NCBI GenBank assembly: GCA_030431095.1
Contig: JAUIJU010000023.1
Coordinates: forward strand, 1 to 42,039
DNA from: Gammaproteobacteria bacterium
Lineage (GTDB): Bacteria; Pseudomonadota; Gammaproteobacteria; Xanthomonadales; SZUA-36
Direction: 5' to 3'
DNA: 42,039 bases
The translations under genes and the position numbers were made by a program. Below are positions 17,286-24,480 of this stretch, piece after piece. How positions within the stretch are numbered: position 1 is the first letter of the stretch; every line of letters begins with the position of its first letter. The notes under the pieces were generated by a model that worked only from the letters and a program-made list of their open reading frames with translations, searched no databases and had not been told where the DNA came from.

Positions 17286-17941
17286 TTCAGGACGCCCAGG
17301 TCGTCCACCAGCCGCTCCAGGATGGTCATGATGCCGTTCAGCGCACGGATCGCGCCGCCACCATCACCGTCCACCACCGAGCGCGCCAGTGCCGCGTGAA
17401 AGGTCGCCGCGCTGGACAGGTCCACGCGGGGCAGATTCATGTACCACAAGCGGCGGCAATGCGTGTGCATCGGCGCGAGCGCGGAACGCAGGTAGTGATT
17501 GCCGCAGGCCTGGGCGAGCAGTTCGTCCAGGCGGCGGTCGAGCCGCATGTACAGCTGCAGGTCGTCGCTGAGTCCGTCGAGGTGAATGGCCAGGGCGTGC
17601 AGGGCGCGACGCTGGTCGTGGCTGGCGCGTTCGGCGGCCTTGACCACCAGCAGGCGCTCCAGGACGCGCCGAACCTCGAGAATCTGCGCCAGTTCGGTCC
17701 GCTCCACCGGCGTGACCACCAGGCCCTTGCGTGGAAAAACCCGCAACAGGCCCTGGGCGGAGAGCCGTTGAACCGCTTCGCGGACCGGGGTGCGTCCGAA
17801 ACCGATCATCTCGGCCAACTCCTTCTCCAGCACCGGCTCACCGGGGGGCAGATCCAGGGTCACCAGGCGGTTTTCCAGCACGTCGAAGGCCTGTTCGGCC
17901 TGCGTACGCTGACGTCTCGCGGTGGCGGGGGCGCTTACCAT
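17282..17941 (-). CDS. GntR/FCD-family transcriptional regulator
   Basis: A 219-residue GntR regulator of the FadR/FCD subfamily, likely the local switch of the hydroxyproline genes. The winged helix-turn-helix is at about residues 15-80 (ELAEMIGFGRTPVREAVQRL, then GLLRVFPRKGLVVTPV). The all-helical FCD ligand domain follows, with LDRRLDELLAQACGN and MHTHCRR supplying probable metal-binding residues. It is embedded between the deaminase (7-bp overlap) and the oxidase (4-bp overlap), so its level follows the operon. Its likely target is the palindrome at 18850-18870. The ligand is probably a pathway intermediate. Confidence 0.87.
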   Translation of the reverse strand: MVSAPATARRQRTQAEQAFDVLENRLVTLDLPPGEPVLEKELAEMIGFGRTPVREAVQRLSAQGLLRVFPRKGLVVTPVERTELAQILEVRRVLERLLVVKAAERASHDQRRALHALAIHLDGLSDDLQLYMRLDRRLDELLAQACGNHYLRSALAPMHTHCRRLWYMNLPRVDLSSAATFHAALARSVVDGDGGGAIRALNGIMTILERLVDDLGVLN

Positions 17942-18837
17942 GTCGGCCGGCTGGCCAGCGCCTGTTCGACCACCTGTTCGACGTAGGCGCGTTCCGCGCC
18001 CTGCAGTGGCAGGCGGGGGGCGCGAACCCGGGCACTGCCCACACCCACCAGCTCCTCCACCAGCTTGATCTGCTGTACGAACTTCGGGCCGATATCCAGC
18101 TGCAACAGGGGTAGAAACCAGTCATAGAGCGCCCGCGCCTCGTCCCACTTTCCGCGCGTCATCAAATCGTGCAGGCGCACGGTTTCCGACGGGAACGCCA
18201 CGACCAGGCCCGCCACCCAGCCGACCGCACCCACGGCGAAGCATTCCAGCGCAAGGTCGTCGACGCCGCAAAACAGGGCGTACCGGTCGCCACACAGGCG
18301 ACGAATCACCGGTATGCGACGCGGATCGGCGGCGGATTCCTTGATGGCCACGAATCCGTCGTGGGACGCGAGTTCGGCGAAATCGTCCGGCAACAGGTCC
18401 GTGCCATAGGCAACCGGGTTGTTGTAGAGCATCAGGGGACGGTCCGTCGCTGCCTCGACGGCGCGAAAATACGCCAGGGTTTCCCGCCGGTCGCTTGGGT
18501 AGCGCATGGGCGGCAACACCATGAACCCGTCCACGCCGAGTTGCTCGCCGGCGGCGGCCAGGGCCAGGGCCTCGCGATTGGAGGACTCCGCGATACAGGC
18601 CAGCACCGGGACACGCCCGTCGATCTCGTTCACGAAAAACTCGATCACCCGGCGTTTTTCCTCCTGCGACAGGGTGGCGTTCTCGCCCAGCGAGCCCAGC
18701 AGGATGATGCCGTGAACCCCGGCATCGAGCTGGAACTGCAAGTGCCGTCCCATGGCGTCGAGATCCAGGGCGTCGTCCCCGGTGAACTTGGTGGTCAGGG
18801 CGGGAAACACCCCGCGCCAGTCGATGTGCATGGCCAT
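17935..18837 (-). CDS. lhpC: DapA-family pyrroline-hydroxycarboxylate deaminase
   Basis: A 300-residue Schiff-base TIM-barrel enzyme of the DHDPS/NAL superfamily. The catalytic Tyr is in MLYNNPVAYG (Y138) and the Schiff-base lysine in VAIKESA (K166); LGSLGENATLS is the substrate carboxylate loop. In a hydroxyproline cluster this member is expected to deaminate 1-pyrroline-4-hydroxy-2-carboxylate to alpha-ketoglutarate semialdehyde. Plain dihydrodipicolinate synthase is unlikely in this context. It is the first gene of the operon, with GGGAG in front of the ATG and an operator/promoter directly upstream. The next pathway enzyme, a semialdehyde dehydrogenase, is not in the window. Confidence 0.87.
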   Translation of the reverse strand: MAMHIDWRGVFPALTTKFTGDDALDLDAMGRHLQFQLDAGVHGIILLGSLGENATLSQEEKRRVIEFFVNEIDGRVPVLACIAESSNREALALAAAGEQLGVDGFMVLPPMRYPSDRRETLAYFRAVEAATDRPLMLYNNPVAYGTDLLPDDFAELASHDGFVAIKESAADPRRIPVIRRLCGDRYALFCGVDDLALECFAVGAVGWVAGLVVAFPSETVRLHDLMTRGKWDEARALYDWFLPLLQLDIGPKFVQQIKLVEELVGVGSARVRAPRLPLQGAERAYVEQVVEQALASRPTW

Positions 18838-18849
18838 GTGGCTCCCATC

Positions 18850-18890
18850 TGATATATCGGTAATATATCAGTTGAAGGGAGGGCAGTCAT
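18850..18890 (-). promoter_or_regulatory. Operator and promoter of hydroxyproline operon
   Basis: A perfect 8-bp inverted repeat (TGATATAT, 5-nt spacer, ATATATCA) spans 18850-18870 and stands out as AT-rich in GC-rich surroundings. On the minus strand it contains a -10-like TATATT (18862-18867), with a moderate -35 ATGACT (18885-18890) 17 bp upstream. A GntR/FCD repressor bound here would block RNA polymerase. Whether the co-encoded GntR protein binds it is inference. Confidence 0.65.
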
Positions 18891-19047
18891 CGAATTTCTG
18901 AAATGGGGGGTTGATCGTCGTGATGAGTGAGTTGGCTTGTGATAGGGGTGACGGCTTCGTTGGTCGGGGTCGGCTGGACGACCTCTTTCCGGGATCGACG
19001 CCGTTGGCCTTCGGCTTCCCTCTCTGCACCTGCTCTTGGTGGGGTCG

Positions 19048-19102
19048 GCGCGACAAATCATCCTGATTTGACGCGCCTCATTTGGCCATCCCTGGCCAAA
19101 TG
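19048..19102. repeat. Two tandem hairpins
   Basis: The first hairpin (19048-19076) pairs GCGCG and CAAATCA with TGATTTG and CGCGC around a 3-nt loop, with one unpaired A on each side. The second (19079-19102) pairs CATTTGGCCA with TGGCCAAATG around a 4-nt loop. They are 2 nt apart. There is no adjacent T-run, so they are not ordinary terminators. They could be part of a structured RNA or of a mobile-element end. Confidence 0.6.
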
Positions 19103-19189
19103 ACCCCAGTCGCTCCGGCTTGCTCGGCAACAGCGCCTGAAAGATCCCTACAAGAGGTCATCCAGCCGCCCCCTGCATCGAGAGCCCCC

Positions 19190-19212
19190 ACCCCCACACA
19201 TTTTGTTGGGGT
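19190..19212 (+). terminator. Weak terminator-like stem
   Basis: A 9-bp stem with one mismatch (19190-19198 with 19204-19212), loop CATTT, is followed by GCTTTCTT. It is within the gene-poor region with no obvious gene ahead of it, so the assignment is weak. Confidence 0.3.
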
Positions 19213-19574
19213 GCTTTCTTGTCACCCTTCCGGGCCTTGTGGGCTGGGCGGTGCGTTTAGCGCCATGGTGCCGCGCCATGGGGCCTCCGTGGTTCGGCCC
19301 CTTCGAGTCGAACGGGGCGGCGTGCAGGCGCGAAAACCGGTGAAGACGGCTTTTGTCGTTGGGGCCAGCCTGTTCCTGGCTCCGGTTTATCCGCTGGGCA
19401 GCACGGCGCACTGCGCCGGACCCCGCAAACGTGGGGAGCCAAGAGAAGCTGCCGGCATTCTCGGCAACAGTTCACTCTTGCAGACCGCTTTCCCTTACGG
19501 CCCGGGAGCGGGTTTTGTGCAAGCGGATATCCGGTAAGACTCGGTGCCCCAGAAGAACCCCACCCAAAGAAAGC

Positions 19575-19633
19575 GATGACCGGGTCGGGCTCTCCGATGC
19601 AAGGGAACGGGTGGGTCCCCCTTGGGGCGGGCC
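19575..19633 (-). repeat. Inverted copy of 70-bp extragenic repeat
   Basis: This segment is a divergent reverse-complement copy of the units at 19785-19854 and 19867-19936. Over the 31-bp core 19603-19633 it differs from the reverse complement of unit 1 at only two positions. The flanking GACCGGGTCGGG part also matches the far end of the unit. It includes the CCCC-CTT-GGGG hairpin shared by all copies. Confidence 0.7.
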
Positions 19634-19784
19634 ATTAAGGAGAGAGCCGAGCGACCGGAGCGACTGGGAAAAGCCGCCTTTAGCGGCTCTAGGCGAGCCT
19701 CGTGATGAATCCAGAGCCCGGGAGCGCATGCAAGCGAGCCGTACCCACCAAGCGCAGGAAGTCGAGGGAAGCCGAAGGCCGAAC

Positions 19785-19936
19785 GACAGGCCCGCCCCAA
19801 GGGGGAGCCGCCCGTTCCCGACCAACACAGCAACCCAACCCGACCAGGTCAATCACCGTTCGCCCCGACAGGCCCGCCCCAAGGGGGCGCCACCCGTTCC
19901 CGACCAACAAAAGCAAAAAACCCGACCAGGTCAATC
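19785..19936 (+). repeat. Two direct copies of a 70-bp repeat
   Basis: Units 19785-19854 and 19867-19936 begin GACAGGCCCGCCCCAAGGGG and end CGACCAGGTCAATC, with 12 bp between them (period 82). They differ mainly in the A-rich middle. Each contains a small CCCC-AAG-GGGG hairpin. The last 6 bp of the second unit supply the stop codon and final Asp codon of the minus-strand gene ending at 19931. Together with the inverted copy at 19575-19633 this resembles a BIME-type cluster of extragenic repeats. Confidence 0.75.
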
Positions 19937-20686
19937 TTTCCGGATCTTCACGCCACCATTGACCGTGTTGGCGGTAACGCGCGCGCTGCCGGAGCCAATG
20001 TCACCATCCACGCTCTTGCCGACGAATCCCTTGTCGACCTCCAGGCCGAAATCGTCTGCGTTGATGCTGCCGTTCACCGTCTCGACCGAGACGCTGGCGT
20101 CGGTATTGGCGGGCAGGGTCAGGCTGATCTTGCCGTTGACCGTGTCACAATTCACGCGCTGGTCACCGGTCAGCGAAGAGAATCGGGCGTCGATACCGCC
20201 ATTGACCGTTTCCAGCCGGGCGTCGGCCGAGGCGTCCTCGACGTCGATGCCGCCGTTGACCGTCTCGAGCTTGAGGTTGCCGAACACACCCGAGACGTCG
20301 ACACCGCCATTGACCGACGAGATGCCGTCCAGGTTGGTGCCCGAGGGGACGGACAGTTCGTAGCGCACGCTGGCGCCGCTGTTGCCACCGCCCCACCAGC
20401 CACGGCTCTTTGGCAACTTGGTTTCCACGCTGATCCGTTCCGGCGCCGCGTCGATCAGGATCTCGATGTCATCCAGCGCATCCTGGTTGTCCGCTTTCTT
20501 GTAGGCGGTGATGCGTACTTCGTCGCCCGTACCGCCCACCACGCTGATGCTGCCGTTGACGTTTTCCAGGCTCAGCCGGCCACCGCTTTCCAGCGTGTAG
20601 GTGAAGCTTTCCTCTTCGCGCACGTCAGCGGCCAGGCCAGTGGACAACAGCAGGGCCGTGGTCAGGGTGAAGGTTTTCAGTGCCAT
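19931..20686 (-). CDS. DUF4097-like repeat envelope protein
   Basis: A 251-residue secreted protein with a signal peptide (MALKTFTLTTALLLSTGLAA). The rest is built of about eight degenerate repeats of some 20 residues, each with a VNG or VDG core (ENVNGSI, ETVNGGI, DTVNGKI, NTVNGGV). Such repeats form the right-handed beta-helix of DUF4097 'putative adhesin' proteins. Its role is unknown; periplasmic or surface location is inferred. An AGGAG ribosome site precedes the ATG at 20686. The stop codon falls inside an extragenic repeat unit, so the original 3' end may have been altered. It is divergent from the his operon. Confidence 0.8.
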   Translation of the reverse strand: MALKTFTLTTALLLSTGLAADVREEESFTYTLESGGRLSLENVNGSISVVGGTGDEVRITAYKKADNQDALDDIEILIDAAPERISVETKLPKSRGWWGGGNSGASVRYELSVPSGTNLDGISSVNGGVDVSGVFGNLKLETVNGGIDVEDASADARLETVNGGIDARFSSLTGDQRVNCDTVNGKISLTLPANTDASVSVETVNGSINADDFGLEVDKGFVGKSVDGDIGSGSARVTANTVNGGVKIRKD

Positions 20687-20815
20687 GTCGATTCTCCTAG
20701 CAGGCGCCGGGGACGCCGGATTGTATCTCGTCGTGAGGGTTTGATGGCAGCGAGGGCCCGGGGGTTTAAACAGGGAAGAAGCAAAAGCGTCTCCCGCCCA
20801 CTCCCTGTTCTCCAC

Positions 20816-20844
20816 TTGACCCAGAACCCCACGCTCCGTACCAT
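20816..20844 (+). promoter_or_regulatory. Promoter of the his operon
   Basis: A -35 TTGACC (20816-20821) is separated by 17 bp from the -10 TACCAT (20839-20844). It precedes the repressor gene at 20880 by 35 bp and is the only good candidate in the 193-bp divergent gap. It should drive the repressor and hisGDCBHAFIE. Confidence 0.65.
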
Positions 20845-20852
20845 GAGCTAAC

Positions 20853-20870
20853 GTACTAACACATTAATAC
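20853..20870 (+). promoter_or_regulatory. Putative TrpR/YerC-type operator
   Basis: An 18-bp inverted repeat, GTACTAA-CACA-TTAATAC, has one mismatch. It covers the expected transcription start just downstream of the -10 box. Its length and CTAA half-sites recall TrpR operators, and the next gene encodes a TrpR-superfamily protein. Autorepression and repression of the his operon are inferred. Confidence 0.5.
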
Positions 20871-20879
20871 ACTCTCACT

Positions 20880-21185
20880 ATGAAACAGCACAACGATCAG
20901 CAACTGGCGTCGCTCAAGGCCCAGGCCCGGTCGCTTTACCAGGCGTTCCTGACCCTGGAGTCGGAAGACGAGGTTCGCCAGTTTCTGCTCGACCTGTGCA
21001 CGCCGTCTGAACTCGAGGCCATCGTCGACCGCTGGTGGACCGCGTCCTTGCTGGAACAAGGCAGAAGCTACCGCGAAATCAGTGAGATCACCGGCGTCAG
21101 CGTCACCACCATCGGCCGCGTGGCGCGGTTTCTCAACATGGGCGAGGGCGGCTACCGGCTGGCCCTGCGCCGCGAAAGGACCTGA
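20880..21185 (+). CDS. TrpR/YerC-family transcriptional repressor
   Basis: A 101-residue all-helical DNA-binding protein of the TrpR superfamily (YerC/YecD branch). The central FLLDLCTPSELEAIVDRWW matches the TrpR core helices. The helix-turn-helix is GRSYREISEITGVSVTTIGR at about residues 61-80, followed by VARFLNMGEGGY. It ends 2 bp before hisG, so it is the first gene of the operon. Members of this branch often sit next to hisG and are presumed histidine-responsive. The co-repressor is not known from sequence. Confidence 0.85.
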   Translation: MKQHNDQQLASLKAQARSLYQAFLTLESEDEVRQFLLDLCTPSELEAIVDRWWTASLLEQGRSYREISEITGVSVTTIGRVARFLNMGEGGYRLALRRERT

Positions 21186-21187
21186 GC

Positions 21188-22069
21188 ATGAGCCGTATTC
21201 GAGTCGCCATCCAGAAATCCGGGCGCCTGTCCGACAAGTCACTGGCCTTGCTGCAAGGCTGTGGCCTGCAGTTCGCCCGCAGCAAGGACAAGCTGTTCTG
21301 GTACGGACAGGATTTTCCCGTCGACCTGCTGCTGGTGCGCGATGACGACATTCCGCGCATGCTGCTGGACGGTGTCTGCGAACTGGGCATCGTGGGCCAG
21401 AACGTGGCCCGCGAGGTCATGCTGGAACGCAACGGCGGCGACGGCCTGGATGAACTTCGGCCGCTGCGCTTCGGCGGCTGTCGCCTGTCCCTGGCCGTGC
21501 CGGAGGATTCCGGCGCGACGTCGGCGAAAGACCTGGACGGGGCGCGCATCGCCACCTCCTACCCCGCCTTGACCCGCCACCTGCTGGAGCAACAGGGGGT
21601 CAACGCGAGCATCGTCGAACTGGCCGGTTCCGTGGAGATCGCGCCCGGCCTGGGCACCGCCGAGGCCATTGCCGACCTGGTTTCGACCGGCACCACGCTG
21701 CGCGCCAACCACCTGCGTGAACTGGAAGTGATCTACCGCAGCACGGCCGCCCTGTTCAGCGGCGCCAGTCCCCTGCCCGACGACAAGCAGGCCCTGCTCG
21801 ACCGCCTGCTGATGCGCCTGGACGGCGTGTTGCATGCCGCGGAAAGCAAGTACGTGATGCTGCACGCCCCCCGCGACGCGGTGGAGGCCATCACCGAATT
21901 GCTGCCCGGCGCGGAACAGCCGACGTTGCTTCGCCTGGAGGGCAACCGGGACAAGGTCGCGCTGCACGCGGTCTGCCGCGAGACCCTGTTCTGGGAACAC
22001 CTCGAGGCACTCAAGGCAGCCGGCGCCTCGGCCATCCTGGTCATGCCCGTGGAGAAGATGCTGGCATGA
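21188..22069 (+). CDS. hisG: ATP phosphoribosyltransferase HisG (long form)
   Basis: A 293-residue enzyme for the first committed step of histidine synthesis, joining PRPP and ATP. The N-terminal QKSGRLSDKSLALLQGCG and LGIVGQNVAREV, the PRPP loop region EIAPGLGTAEAIADLVSTG, and a C-terminal ACT-like regulatory domain (about 220-293, with VMLHAPRDAVEAIT) define the long form. That form is feedback-inhibited by histidine and does not need HisZ. AAGGA precedes the ATG. The stop overlaps hisD by 4 bp. Confidence 0.96.
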   Translation: MSRIRVAIQKSGRLSDKSLALLQGCGLQFARSKDKLFWYGQDFPVDLLLVRDDDIPRMLLDGVCELGIVGQNVAREVMLERNGGDGLDELRPLRFGGCRLSLAVPEDSGATSAKDLDGARIATSYPALTRHLLEQQGVNASIVELAGSVEIAPGLGTAEAIADLVSTGTTLRANHLRELEVIYRSTAALFSGASPLPDDKQALLDRLLMRLDGVLHAAESKYVMLHAPRDAVEAITELLPGAEQPTLLRLEGNRDKVALHAVCRETLFWEHLEALKAAGASAILVMPVEKMLA

Positions 22070-23388
22070 ACGCGCAGGACGCCTTCGAACACCTCGAATG
22101 GTCGACACTGGACAGCGCCCGGCGCGCCGCCGTGCTGGCGCGCCCGGCCAGGGACCAGGGAACGCTGGAAGCCGACGTGACCGCGATCCTGGAGCGGGTT
22201 CGCACCTCCGGCGATGCCGCCCTGCGCGACTACACACGGCGCTTCGACGGGGCGGCCCTGGACGACCTGTGGGTGCCGGACCAGGAACTGGAGGCCGCCG
22301 CGGACAAGGTGGACGACGCCCTGTTGCAGGCCATCGAGCGCGCCGCGGGCCGTGTCCGCGCGTTTCACGAGGCCGGTGCGCCGCGGCCGTTACGCATGGA
22401 AACGGCGCCGGGCCTCACCTGCCAGGCGCGCTATCTGCCGATCAGCCCCGTGGGACTGTACGTGCCCGGCGGTTCGGCGCCGCTGATTTCCACCGTACTG
22501 ATGCTGGGAATCCCCGCGGCCATCGCCGGCTGCGCCGAGGTCGTGCTGTGCACCCCACCCGGCCCGGGTGGCGAGGTGCACCCCGCCGTACTGGCGGCCG
22601 CCCGGGTATGCGGCATCCACCGCGTGGTGCGCGCGGGTGGTGCGCAGGCCATCGCCGCCATGGCATACGGCACCGAGTCCCTGCCGGCCTGCGCCAAGCT
22701 GTTTGGCCCGGGCAATGCCTGGGTCACCGAGGCCAAGCGCCAGGTGTCCGCGCAACCCGGCGGCGCGGCGCAGGATCTGCCGGCCGGCCCCTCCGAGGTG
22801 CTGGTGGTGGCCGACGCCGGCGCCGACCCGGAAGTGGTGGCGTGGGACCTGCTGTCACAGGCCGAGCACGGCCCGGATTCACAGGCCATTCTGCTCAGTG
22901 ACGATTCCGGCCTGCTTCGGGCCGTCGCCGGGCGACTGCCGGAACTCGCCCACGCCACGACACGCAGCGGGATTCTCGACCAGGCCCTGGACAATCTGCG
23001 CCTGGTTCGCGTGGACAGCCTGCACACCGCGGTGGACGTCTCCAACCGCTATGCGCCGGAACACCTGATCCTCAACACCGAGGACGCCGACTCCCTGCTG
23101 GAGCGCGTCACCGCCGCCGGCTCGGTGTTCCTGGGCCGCTGGACCCCGGAGTCACTGGGCGACTACAGCTCCGGCACCAACCATGTGCTGCCCACGTACG
23201 GCTACGCGCGGGCCTACAGCGGGCTGTCGGTGGTCGATTTCATGCGCCGCATGACCGTGCAACGCGCCTCGCAGCAAAGCCTGGAGTCCGCCGGCCGCGA
23301 CGCCATGCGCCTGGCCGAGGCCGAAGGCCTGGACGCGCATCGCATGGCGGTGGCCTGTCGCCTGGAGACGACGGTGGACGCGGCGTGA
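22066..23388 (+). CDS. hisD: Histidinol dehydrogenase HisD
   Basis: A 440-residue zinc-dependent NAD enzyme performing the last two oxidations from L-histidinol to L-histidine. Key stretches are GLYVPGGSAPLISTVLM, GPGNAWVTEAKRQV, DLPAGPSEVLVVAD, the zinc ligands in LLSQAEHGPDSQ, NRYAPEHLIL with the catalytic Glu-His pair, and FLGRWTPESLGDYSSGTNHV. Length matches the family (about 430-440). It overlaps both hisG and hisC by 4 bp. Confidence 0.97.
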   Translation: MNAQDAFEHLEWSTLDSARRAAVLARPARDQGTLEADVTAILERVRTSGDAALRDYTRRFDGAALDDLWVPDQELEAAADKVDDALLQAIERAAGRVRAFHEAGAPRPLRMETAPGLTCQARYLPISPVGLYVPGGSAPLISTVLMLGIPAAIAGCAEVVLCTPPGPGGEVHPAVLAAARVCGIHRVVRAGGAQAIAAMAYGTESLPACAKLFGPGNAWVTEAKRQVSAQPGGAAQDLPAGPSEVLVVADAGADPEVVAWDLLSQAEHGPDSQAILLSDDSGLLRAVAGRLPELAHATTRSGILDQALDNLRLVRVDSLHTAVDVSNRYAPEHLILNTEDADSLLERVTAAGSVFLGRWTPESLGDYSSGTNHVLPTYGYARAYSGLSVVDFMRRMTVQRASQQSLESAGRDAMRLAEAEGLDAHRMAVACRLETTVDAA

Positions 23389-24479
23389 ACGACGTCAAGC
23401 CGGCCATCGAAGCCCTGGCGCGGCCGGAAGTGCTGGCGATGGCGCCCTACGTGTCCGCGCGCAGCGGCGCCGGTGCGGACGGTGTATTGCTGAACGCCAA
23501 CGAGGCGCCGCACAGCCTGGTGGAGGACGCCGGGTGGCTGGCCCTCGACCTGCATCGCTACCCGGCGCCGCAGCCCGGCGCCCTGCGCGCCCGCCTGGCC
23601 ACCCTGTACGGCGTGGACGAGGACGCACTGCTGATCACTCGCGGCAGTGACGAAGGCATCGACCTGCTGCTGCGCGTGTTCTGTCGCCCGGGCCGGGACG
23701 CCATCCTGGAAACCGTTCCCTGCTTCGGCATGTACCGGGTGGCCGCCCAGATCCAGGGCGCACGGGTCACCCAGGTGGAACGCGACCCGCGCACGTTGCG
23801 CGTGGACGGCGCGGCGCTGCTGAAGGCCATCGCCGACGCCGAAGCGCTGAAACTGGTGTTCCTGACCAGCCCCAACAACCCCACCGGGGACACCCTGGAG
23901 GCCGGACTGCTTGACGAGGTCCTGACAGCCACAACCGGCCGTGCCCTGGTGGTGCTGGATGAGGCCTACATTGAGTTCTGCCGGGACGCTTCGGCTGCGG
24001 CACGGGTCGAACGCCACCCGCATCTGGTGGTGCTGCGCACCCTGTCCAAGGCCTTCGGCGCGGCGGGCCTGCGCTGTGGCAGCGTGATCGCCCACCCGGC
24101 CGTGATCGACCTGCTGGGGCGCGTCATGCCGCCCTACCCCCTGACCGCCCCGGCCATCAGCGCAGCCCTGGCGGTGACCGATGCCGATGCGCGCCGGCGC
24201 CAGGCCGGCATGCTGGCGGGCATTCGCCGACGCAAGGCGGCCCTGGTCGATGTGCTGTCCGGGCAGAGCGGCGTTCGCGCACTGTGGCCGGGTGAAGCCA
24301 ATTTCGTCCTGTTGCAGGTCGACGACGGACCCGCCCTGGTGCGACACTGCGCCGTCCATGGCGTACGCGTGCGGGATTTTCACGGCCAGCCACTGCTGGA
24401 TCACTGCGTGCGCATCACCGTTGGCGGCGAGAACGACATGGCCGCGCTGCACGCCGCCCTGGACAGCTGGAAACCCTGA
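23385..24479 (+). CDS. hisC: Histidinol-phosphate aminotransferase HisC
   Basis: A 364-residue PLP aminotransferase (fold type I) converting imidazole-acetol phosphate and glutamate to histidinol phosphate. LLNANEAPHS, ITRGSDEGIDLLLRVFC, TSPNNPTGD, LDEAYIEF and the PLP lysine in LRTLSKAFGAAGLRCG are all present. The C-terminal arginine for the substrate carboxylate is in CVRITVGG. The start is GTG at 23385, overlapping the hisD stop (GTGA). Confidence 0.96.
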   Translation: MNDVKPAIEALARPEVLAMAPYVSARSGAGADGVLLNANEAPHSLVEDAGWLALDLHRYPAPQPGALRARLATLYGVDEDALLITRGSDEGIDLLLRVFCRPGRDAILETVPCFGMYRVAAQIQGARVTQVERDPRTLRVDGAALLKAIADAEALKLVFLTSPNNPTGDTLEAGLLDEVLTATTGRALVVLDEAYIEFCRDASAAARVERHPHLVVLRTLSKAFGAAGLRCGSVIAHPAVIDLLGRVMPPYPLTAPAISAALAVTDADARRRQAGMLAGIRRRKAALVDVLSGQSGVRALWPGEANFVLLQVDDGPALVRHCAVHGVRVRDFHGQPLLDHCVRITVGGENDMAALHAALDSWKP

Positions 24480-24480
24480 C

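Larger units (their letters stand above)
18891..19930. other. 1-kb gene-poor region with hairpins and repeats
   Basis: No reading frame here carries a recognisable domain, signal or good ribosome binding site. Several 70-150 codon frames on both strands overlap each other and the hairpins. The content instead is two tandem hairpins (19048-19102), a terminator-like stem (19190-19212), and three copies of a repeat at 19575-19936. Minus-strand frames recall the small spurious ORFs often called in repetitive spacers, but I cannot name a family. It may be a decayed mobile element or an uncharacterised extragenic repeat cluster. Confidence 0.6.

Noticed and set aside
18850-18870. AT-rich palindrome considered as an integration site
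   Set aside because: There is no duplicated flank, integrase or tRNA nearby; its place on a -10 box fits an operator better.
19785-19936. Repeat pair considered as a CRISPR array
   Set aside because: Only two direct 70-bp units with a 12-bp gap and one inverted copy; no spacer-repeat pattern and no cas genes.
19353-20363. 336-codon plus-strand frame over the repeat region
   Set aside because: It reads through the repeat units and then antisense to the DUF4097-like gene; the product is Pro/Ser/Thr-rich without a domain.
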